From: CAZTXD01 sp964617995
GTDB lineage: Bacteria > Actinomycetota > Acidimicrobiia > Spongiisociales > ZC4RG35
Length of the DNA stretch: 9,102 bases
Assembly: GCA_964617995.1 (NCBI GenBank)
Contig: CAZTXD010000143.1
Coordinates: 1 to 9,102, forward strand
Direction: 5' to 3'
The translations under genes and the position numbers were made by a program. The first letter of the stretch is position 1, and each line of letters begins with the position of its first letter. The notes beneath the pieces were generated by a model that saw nothing but the letters and a program-made list of their open reading frames with translations, was not told the DNA's origin and made no database searches. Shown here piece by piece: positions 1 through 4,463 of this stretch.

Positions 1-1195
1 TCATCGTCTCGCCTTCGACCGAGACTTGCAATGTGGCGCGGTGCTGGGACAGGACTCTGTGTATCTGTTCCTCCACCTCTTCGGTGGGGTCGCCGCAACC
101 CATGGCCGTGCGGTAGAGGTTCGTCGCCAGCCGGTGATCGGCAGACAGGGCGAAGAGTCCTTCCATGGCGTTGCATTGACCCTCGAATCCGAGGGTGGAA
201 ACGCCCACAAACAAGGATACGGGAGCGGCGGGATCCTTGCCACCTACCTCCTGTAGCTGCCAGATGCCTTCCATCGCCGGTCCGGGGGACTGCCGCCAGG
301 CGTCGTAGACCTTGGACCGTTGTGGCGGATAGCCGGGAGCCCAGCCATTGATGGATTCGTCCAGCTGCCACACGACGTCACCACCGACCGACCCGGCCCA
401 CATCATCCGTTCCTCCTCGAAGCTGATGGCGAATTCGCCTCCGTTGTCCTCTATCACTTTGAGAAGCACTTGCTCCACGGTGTCGGTGGCGTCTTCGCAA
501 TGCAGATTCTCCCGGTCGACGGTGAGAGTGACGTTTCCCTTCGCCGATGAGAAGGAGCGGCCCATCCAGACCGAACACGGCTCCAGACTCCATCTCGCGG
601 GGACGAAAGCCGCCACCAATGGAATCTCTGGTGGGACATCGTTGCTTTCGACCAGCTGCCAGGCCCCGAAGATGTGAGGGCCCGGCGACCCGAGCCAGTC
701 GTGTCGGGCATAGGGTTCGCTCTTCAGCCAGTCCCATGGGCCTTCTGGCTGCTGCTCGGGTGCCACCTCTACCGTCGTCTTGGCCGGGTCGAGACCGGCC
801 TCGATGATTCGATCCCCTACCATTGCCACGGCTTGCTCGTCGACCACGAACACGGTCAGTTCGTCGGCCCGTCGGAAGTCCTCGTGGAACGCGGCGTCGA
901 CGATCACTCCCTCCCCGACCAACTCATGGAGCCGAATGAGCGCATCACCTTGTTGCTGCTGGCGGTGGAGGATCGCCTCCGCCTCCTCGGGAGGCAACCC
1001 GTTTGCCTCGGCGATGCGCACCACTTCGATCGGAAAAGTCGTCTCGGGTGGTCGAGTCGTCGAAGGACCGACGACCGACCCGATGGTTGTCGTGGTCGTC
1101 GTTTCGCTTGTCGGCGCAGGCGCCGGCGTTTCCGCCGCGTCACCGCACCCCGTCGCAAACAGGATGGCCAGAATGCCTAGAAGGGATCGCTTCAT
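1..1195 (-). CDS. Secreted lipoprotein with two META-like domains (partial, C-terminus off left edge)
   Basis: An open frame of about 398 codons with no stop runs leftward from the ATG at 1195-1193 and leaves the window. The N-terminus is a lipoprotein signal: MKR, a hydrophobic stretch (residues 5-14), then A-T-G-Cys17; Ala at -3 is a slightly unusual lipobox. A Thr/Pro-rich linker (about 21-53, six Thr in a row) is typical of surface-tethered lipoproteins. Residues 55-143 are a mixed helical/strand segment I cannot assign; its pattern loosely recalls protease pro-domains. Two META/HslJ-like units follow: about 173-275 (starts GAWQLVES) and about 307-398 (starts EGIWQLQEVGG, then FEGQCNAMEG and a later TAMGCG, matching the W-x-L, G-x-CN and T-x-x-xC positions of META/DUF306). 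META domains occur in envelope proteins linked to stress or adhesion; the function here is unknown. No strong ribosome site is seen; a GTG directly upstream (1198) is an alternative start. Confidence 0.8.
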   Translation of the reverse strand, partial: MKRSLLGILAILFATGCGDAAETPAPAPTSETTTTTTIGSVVGPSTTRPPETTFPIEVVRIAEANGLPPEEAEAILHRQQQQGDALIRLHELVGEGVIVDAAFHEDFRRADELTVFVVDEQAVAMVGDRIIEAGLDPAKTTVEVAPEQQPEGPWDWLKSEPYARHDWLGSPGPHIFGAWQLVESNDVPPEIPLVAAFVPARWSLEPCSVWMGRSFSSAKGNVTLTVDRENLHCEDATDTVEQVLLKVIEDNGGEFAISFEEERMMWAGSVGGDVVWQLDESINGWAPGYPPQRSKVYDAWRQSPGPAMEGIWQLQEVGGKDPAAPVSLFVGVSTLGFEGQCNAMEGLFALSADHRLATNLYRTAMGCGDPTEEVEEQIHRVLSQHRATLQVSVEGETM

Positions 1196-1240
1196 CACTC
1201 GAACCGATGTCCTGATCAACGGCGGGCCGGTTACGTCACC

Positions 1241-1339
1241 CAGGATGAGTACGGCCGTCCCTCGCCCATACGTCGCCTGGAGAGGCCCGACCAGCAGCCC
1301 CGCAGGCGCCACACAACCACGGCCGGGATCCTCATCCTG
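1241..1339. repeat. Imperfect inverted repeat, arms about 17-20 bp, spaced about 80 bp
   Basis: CAGGATGAG at 1241-1249 is exactly inverted as CTCATCCTG at 1331-1339. Both arms continue, after a short mismatch of unequal length (2 versus 5 bases), into CGGCCGT read in the same sense (TACGGCCGT on one arm, GATCCCGGCCGT on the other). It could be a small MITE-like remnant, the ends of a lost insertion, or chance. There is no transposase between the arms. Confidence 0.35.
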
Positions 1340-1442
1340 AATAACTATGCCACCTCCCCCCGGGCTGTCAACGAGACCAGCGCGGAGGATCTGGCATACC
1401 GCCGCGAGGATATTGCGTGGCATGTATGTCACCCTCCGTCAT

Positions 1443-1481
1443 CCCGACCTGAGTGCGGAACGCACAAACCACCAGATCGGG
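1443..1481. other. Potential nested stem-loop
   Basis: CCCGACCT (1443-1450) pairs at 7 of 8 positions with AGATCGGG (1474-1481). Inside it lies a perfect 5-bp hairpin GTGCG-GAA-CGCAC (1453-1465). It is about 90 bp beyond the stop of the leftward pseudogene, so a terminator-like or structured RNA role is possible, but no T-run follows on either strand. Confidence 0.25.
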
Positions 1482-1569
1482 CGCGCTAACGCTCAGACGT
1501 CACGTACGCACAAAACGGCACTTCCTGCGTGGGGTAACGGGCATCACGTTGGCCGAGGTGTGGCTCGTG

Positions 1570-2251
1570 CTACTCCGAGCAAACGTGGGGTCGCCTATGC
1601 GACTGATCGGTTCCATCCGCTAGTTCGTCCGCGAAAACGTCCCAGAAGCGACATTCCAATGCTCCATGGCCGAAAGGCGAGTAGAGGACCAAACGAGAGA
1701 TCACGCAGTTGGAGCTGTGGGTCTTCCCTTGGTGGTGGAGCTTCTCGATCCCGTTGGTGCGTAGGACGCCGTTGCTCCGGTTCATTTCGAAGATCGAGCC
1801 GCCGCCGTACATCACCAGGCGGGTGAGTTCGAACTGGTCCTCAACGGTCCAGCCCTGGTCCGCCCATTCGCTGACTTCTGTCCAGGTGTCCTGTCCGAGG
1901 TGAGGTATCCCGATCAGATCGTCGATGTTGACCGTGTCTGACACAAGCTCAGCAAGTGGTCCTCATCACGATTGTTGTAGGCGGTTACGAATGCCTGGAT
2001 CACCTGGCGGTTAGCGTCTTCGGCGTCGGCATCGCAGTCGGTTGAAGATGTGAAGTCGGTGACTCGGGCGGATCGTCCTGACCTTCAATGGATGGCGGAC
2101 TCGCAACCGTTGTCGCGGTCACGTTCGTGGAAGAAGCTGCGGAGGTCGCCGAGACGTCCGTTCCATTGGTCTCACGTGGCGAAAGCGTCTCTGTGCAGCC
2201 GGCGAGCAGCAGAACGAATCCAACAAGCGCCAAGGAGCCAATCCGTCTCAT
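1570..2251 (-). pseudogene. Frameshifted lipoprotein with NTF2/SnoaL-like domain
   Basis: Three overlapping minus frames give one coherent protein only when joined. Segment 1 starts at the ATG at 2251: MRRIGSLALVGFVLLLAGC, a textbook lipoprotein signal (lipobox LAGC), followed by a Ser/Thr/Pro linker; its own frame stops at 2000-2002. Segment 2, one register away, is open from about 2082 to 1915 and reads ...ANRQVIQAFVTAYNNRDED, the typical first helix of NTF2/SnoaL-like proteins. Segment 3, shifted again near 1957-1961 (GACCACTT, as if one C were lost), continues PLAELVSDTVNIDDLIG... to the TAG at 1570-1572. Both shifts correspond to a loss of one base (or gain of two). Segment 3 retains protein-like sequence (WTEVSEWADQGWTV, LVMYGGGSIFEM), so decay is recent or the indels are sequence errors. 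An alternative upstream start at 2326 is less likely because it would bury the signal peptide. The original function is unknown. Confidence 0.65.
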
Positions 2252-2436
2252 CCGCCACGAGTTGGAACGAAAGGGATGCGTCGAGCGTTCCACTCCGGTC
2301 ACTCTATTGAGATACCCAAAAGGCAACGCCTAGGTCGCGTATCAGTCAATCTCAGTGCGTAACGCCCCCATCGCCGCATGCTGCTGATCGACATGTTGTG
2401 CTCGGGGTTGACGGGCGTGTTGCATCGGCCGTCTCT

Positions 2437-2664
2437 TCATTCATCTTCGGGCTGGTAACGGTTGCTGATGAGCCAGTCGAAGATCTCGTGGCGGAGGAAC
2501 GTGAACTTGCGTCCGCCCGGTTTGCGATGAGCCGGGATGATCCCTTCCCGTACCCAGGCACGGATGATCTGTTCGTTGGTGTGCAACAGCTCGGCCAGCT
2601 GCTTCGAGTCCATCACCGGCGGCACCTCGGGGTACCAGCGGTCGTAGTCGATGCTGTCGGTCAC
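2437..2664 (-). CDS. Excisionase-family helix-turn-helix protein (downstream of pair)
   Basis: A 75-residue protein. Residues about 18-65 form a MerR/excisionase-type winged helix (HTH_17-like): MDSKQLAELLHTNEQIIRAWV, then a turn rich in Gly/Pro/Arg (KPGGRKFTF) and a closing helix (RHEIFDWL). Such small proteins act as recombination directionality factors or as AlpA-like regulators on integrative elements; free-standing copies may simply be DNA-binding regulators. The start is GTG (2664-2662), because it overlaps the stop of the upstream gene in a GTGA junction (4-base overlap), with GAGG placed seven bases before it inside that gene. This predicts translational coupling with the upstream HTH gene. 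No integrase is present in the window to confirm an excision role. Confidence 0.78.
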   Translation of the reverse strand: MTDSIDYDRWYPEVPPVMDSKQLAELLHTNEQIIRAWVREGIIPAHRKPGGRKFTFLRHEIFDWLISNRYQPEDE

Positions 2665-2915
2665 GCCTCGTCCTCATCAGGATGTCGGTCGAGATCATCC
2701 TCCGAGGTCTGATCCTGGCCGGCGAGAAGGGTGGCGATCACCTCGTCCCGGAAGAACCGAAACTGGTGCCCCCAGCGCATCGCCCGGAGTTCCTTTCGGT
2801 GGACCTTGTCGCGGACGTCACCGATCGTGCAGTGCATCATCTCGGCCACGTGGGCGGTGGTGAGGATGGGGGGATACTGCCGGCGCAGCTCTTCGACGGG
2901 GTCGGTGTCACTCAT
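2661..2915 (-). CDS. Excisionase-family helix-turn-helix protein (upstream of pair)
   Basis: An 84-residue protein. Residues about 17-62 carry an excisionase/MerR-like helix-turn-helix: ILTTAHVAEMMHCTIGDVRD, a turn (RKELRAMRWGHQFRFF) and a helix (RDEVIATLL), followed by an acidic tail (SEDDLDRHPDEDEA). It has the same layout as its downstream neighbour but is only distantly similar, so the two may act as a pair. I chose the ATG at 2915-2913 because it leaves a compact protein. An in-frame ATG at about 2945 and a further extension to 3008 are possible but add non-domain residues. TAGTAT lies 10 bases before the chosen ATG, so the transcript may be nearly leaderless; no clear ribosome site is seen. 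It lies head-to-head with the toxin-antitoxin operon across about 145 bp. Confidence 0.72.
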   Translation of the reverse strand: MSDTDPVEELRRQYPPILTTAHVAEMMHCTIGDVRDKVHRKELRAMRWGHQFRFFRDEVIATLLAGQDQTSEDDLDRHPDEDEA

Positions 2916-3026
2916 CCGGGATTCGATACTACTCAACGTTGCCATAGCTGGAAACGGCCGGTTCTTGATTGCTCGCCTGTCGGGTGTGCTTAGGTTCGAC
3001 CGCCACAAGAGTGTTTCCGAGGTCCT

Positions 3027-3036
3027 TGATATATCA
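3027..3036. promoter_or_regulatory. Palindromic candidate operator of the toxin-antitoxin operon
   Basis: TGATATATCA is a perfect 10-bp palindrome about 25 bp upstream of the toxin start, in the divergent intergenic region. Downstream, TGGTATGTC at 3041-3049 resembles an extended -10 element (TGn-TATGTC), so the palindrome would fall in the spacer/-35 zone. Xre-type antitoxins of HigA type commonly repress their own operon through AT-rich palindromes like this. The assignment to this antitoxin is inference. Confidence 0.45.
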
Positions 3037-3060
3037 TCTGTGGTATGTCAAGCTGGATGA

Positions 3061-3417
3061 GTGGCCTGGGGTACCGTCGAGTTGGAGCCGGAGGTGGCGG
3101 AGTGGATCGATGCACTACCGGACGATCACTTCGGTCGGGTCGAGTTCCACATCGACCTTCTGGCCGAGCGAGGAGTGAATCTGGGCGAGCCCTATACGAG
3201 GCACCTGGGCGGCAAGCTGAGAGAGCTTCGCTTCTTCCTCGGGCCGTCGGGCGAGGCAGTACGGATCAGCTACTACATCGCCACCGGTCGCCGGATCATC
3301 CTGCTCACCGTGTTCCGCAAGCACCGACAACGCGAGACCGCGGAGGTCGAACGGGCAAGACGGGCGATGGAGAAATGCATCGGCGAGGGACATACGTTGG
3401 AGGACACAAATGAGTGA
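3061..3417 (+). CDS. RelE/HigB-type toxin (phage-derived Gp49-like family)
   Basis: A 118-residue protein of the RelE/HigB fold. Known family members are ribosome-dependent mRNA endonucleases that block translation. The visible hallmarks are the N-terminal strand and helix with E-x-x-x-W-I-D-A-L (about 11-20), the conserved L-x-G-x-L-R-E-L-R-F block (about 48-59), E65-AVRISYYI, then IILLTVFRKHRQ (79-90) and an A/R-rich C-terminal helix with E95 and R98-A-R, typical of PF05973-like proteins. The start is GTG at 3061. An overlapping ATG at 3057 is in another frame. The ribosome site is weak and the transcript may have a very short leader. The gene comes first in its operon and overlaps the antitoxin by 8 bases (ATGAGTGA), the toxin-first order of HigBA systems. 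Its residues look intact. Confidence 0.82.
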   Translation: MAWGTVELEPEVAEWIDALPDDHFGRVEFHIDLLAERGVNLGEPYTRHLGGKLRELRFFLGPSGEAVRISYYIATGRRIILLTVFRKHRQRETAEVERARRAMEKCIGEGHTLEDTNE

Positions 3418-3700
3418 TCGAAAGACCTGGGAGCAGATCAAGTCGGCTCGGGACGACACGCATGTGCGCAGAGCCGGCTATGCGGAAGCGAAGGAAGCCT
3501 TCGAGTTGGGGGCACGAGTGCGGGCCGAACGGGAACGCCTCGGCCTGACCCAGGCCGAGCTGGCGGAGCGGATGGGGACCACCCAGCCAACCGTGGCCCG
3601 TCTCGAAGCCGGCGGAGTCACTCCGAGCCTGGATACTCTCCATCGAGCCGCCGAAGGGCTGGGCTTGGAGCTGGTGGTCGACTTTCGCCAACCGGCATAG
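3410..3700 (+). CDS. Xre-family antitoxin (HigA-like)
   Basis: A 96-residue protein with a Cro/C1-type helix-turn-helix at about residues 34-88. The recognition unit is LTQAELAERMGTTQPTVARL (46-65), followed by G-G-V-T-P-S-L-D-T-L. The N-terminal 30 residues (KTWEQIKSARDD, YAEAKEAFE) are the helical extension often seen in antitoxins paired with Gp49-like toxins, thought to contact the toxin. The C-terminal GLELVVDFRQP matches the usual end of these antitoxins. GGAGG at 3399-3403 sits six bases before the ATG, so the antitoxin has a much stronger ribosome site than the toxin, as expected if it must be in excess. It likely neutralises the upstream toxin and represses the operon through the palindrome near 3030. 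Confidence 0.85.
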   Translation: MSDRKTWEQIKSARDDTHVRRAGYAEAKEAFELGARVRAERERLGLTQAELAERMGTTQPTVARLEAGGVTPSLDTLHRAAEGLGLELVVDFRQPA

Positions 3701-3735
3701 CCCTGACCATCGTCGGGATGAGCCACGTACCCGTG

Positions 3736-3768
3736 TCTTGTCCGTATCTTGTCCGTCAGAGGACAAGA
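3736..3768. repeat. Direct and inverted TCTTGTCCGT repeat cluster
   Basis: TCTTGTCCGT occurs twice in tandem (3736-3745 and 3747-3756, one base apart). Its first eight bases recur inverted as GGACAAGA at 3761-3768. The second copy and the inverted copy form an 8-bp stem with loop GTCAGA. It lies 36 bp after the antitoxin stop and about 100 bp before the tRNA-like fragment. It may be a terminator without a T-run, or short recombinase/excisionase binding sites flanking an attachment core; the tandem copy is not needed for a terminator. Confidence 0.55.
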
Positions 3769-3865
3769 ACGGTCGGGAGACGAGGGGAGAGTACGAGGAG
3801 GTAAAATCCCTGCTCACAGCCCTTTTTCGGGGTCTTTCCCCTTGTGATCGGAACCCTCCTTCTCA

Positions 3866-3910
3866 GACTCGTGATCCGTTGGTTGGAGGTTCAAGTCCTG
3901 CCGGGCCCAC
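3866..3910 (+). other. tRNA 3' fragment, candidate attachment site (attR-like)
   Basis: From 3868 the plus strand reads as the 3' part of a tRNA. There is a 7-base anticodon loop CTCGTGA (anticodon CGT if intact), a 3' anticodon-stem side TCCGT, a variable loop, a T-arm GGAGG-TTCAAGT-CCTGC with one mismatch, then CGGGCCC-A as the acceptor side. It ends in CTT instead of CCA. The 5' side is absent: bases before 3867 pair poorly with the anticodon stem and no D-arm or acceptor 5' strand is found. Integrases commonly use exactly this anticodon-loop-to-3'-end part of tRNA genes as the core. In this orientation the fragment would mark the right end of an element lying to its left, with the complete tRNA further left outside the window. 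It could also be a decayed tRNA. Confidence 0.6.
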
Positions 3911-3929
3911 TTGAATATCGCCTGGTCAG

Positions 3930-4300
3930 GTGCCTGCGATGAGGTCTCCTGCCCATTCTCGGGTGTTCGACCCGGCTGTCTTGCCCGTCGGTTGTACGTC
4001 TCTTTGAAGACCGGTACGGCGGCCATGGCCATGGCAGTGGGGTTTGAGGTGTGAGAGCTCCAGTTTGTCCCAGATGATGATCAGGTGCTCACCGGGGAAC
4101 TGGTTTCGGATGGCCCGGAGCAACCGGAGAATCTCGGGGATGCGCTGGCGGCGTGAGAAACGCCCGTAGAGCTCGTCGGTGGCCAATCGTAGGACCCGAG
4201 CCAGTAGGCCACCGCTTTTCTCCTGCGGCGATGTCTTCGAGGATTTGGCCACCCTTTATGCCACCCCAGTCGGTGAAGGGTCTGAGAGACAGGACCCGCT
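3930..4300 (-). pseudogene. Remnant of an IS630-like transposase, multiply frameshifted
   Basis: Joining three minus frames gives part of a DDE transposase of the IS630/Tc1-mariner type. Frame one ends RRRRKAVAYWLGSYD (to about 4187). A -1 step at the T at 4186 continues as LATDELYGRFSRRQR, ILRLLRAIRNQFPGEHLI and IIWDKL (4186-4058). A +1 step near 4056 gives SHTSNPTAMAM, which fits the W-D-x-L-x-x-H-x-S part of the catalytic region. The first catalytic Asp region, the final Glu and both ends of the protein are not recognisable, so it is not functional. No terminal inverted repeats were found. The left end of the remnant approaches the tRNA-like fragment. The upstream limit is uncertain because similarity fades above about 4290. 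Confidence 0.5.
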
Positions 4301-4412
4301 GGATCCCGCCATCAAACGAGATGGGTAGCCCTTGTGAGTTGGGCAGGGTCCTCCACGACCTGTATCCGCCTGGAACGCCACCGGTGCGAAGCGAAAAGGC
4401 TCGGGCTCTAAG

Positions 4413-4427
4413 CCTCGCCGGGCGAGG
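4413..4427. promoter_or_regulatory. GC-rich palindrome upstream of the cyclase gene
   Basis: CCTCGCCGGGCGAGG is a perfect odd palindrome (7-bp arms, one central base), centred 44 bp before the cyclase start. CCTCG recurs twice more at 4441-4445 and 4449-4453. It may be an operator or a 5' leader hairpin; there is no T-run to make it a terminator. No clear -35/-10 promoter could be fixed around it. Confidence 0.3.
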
Positions 4428-4463
4428 ACGTACCCATTAGCCTCGTTACCTCGGAGGAGCCTC

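Larger units (their letters stand above)
1196..1569. other. Non-coding stretch with inverted repeats
   Basis: About 375 bases with no credible gene. It should contain the promoter of the leftward META lipoprotein, but I see no convincing -35/-10 pair. It holds a split inverted repeat (CAGGATGAG/CTCATCCTG), a near-palindrome GGTTACGTCACC at 1229-1240 just beside the first arm, and a potential stem-loop at 1443-1481. The plus-strand reading frame that crosses much of it is Arg/Ser-rich without protein-like character. Confidence 0.5.

Noticed and set aside
378..737. Minus-strand frame of 119 codons within the META lipoprotein gene
   Set aside because: Out-of-frame shadow of the longer uninterrupted lipoprotein frame.
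1347..1826. 159-codon plus-strand open frame
   Set aside because: Arg/Ser-rich, no domain, and antisense to the more protein-like NTF2-domain segment.
3046..3051. Minus-strand TTGACA as a -35 for the excisionase-like pair
   Set aside because: No acceptable -10 at 16-18 bp spacing; the nearest TATATC is only 12 bp away and about 110 bp before the start codon.
3829..3841. GGGG-TCTTT-CCCC hairpin considered as terminator of the toxin-antitoxin operon
   Set aside because: Only a 4-bp stem with no following T-run and about 130 bp beyond the antitoxin stop; not supported.
3800..3910. Complete functional tRNA gene
   Set aside because: No D-arm, no 5' acceptor strand and a mismatched 5' anticodon stem; only the 3' part is tRNA-like.
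3814..4032. Short minus-strand frame containing the familiar ARQDLNLQPTDHES string
   Set aside because: That string is a well-known artefact from translating the antisense of a tRNA 3' end; it supports the tRNA fragment and is not a gene.
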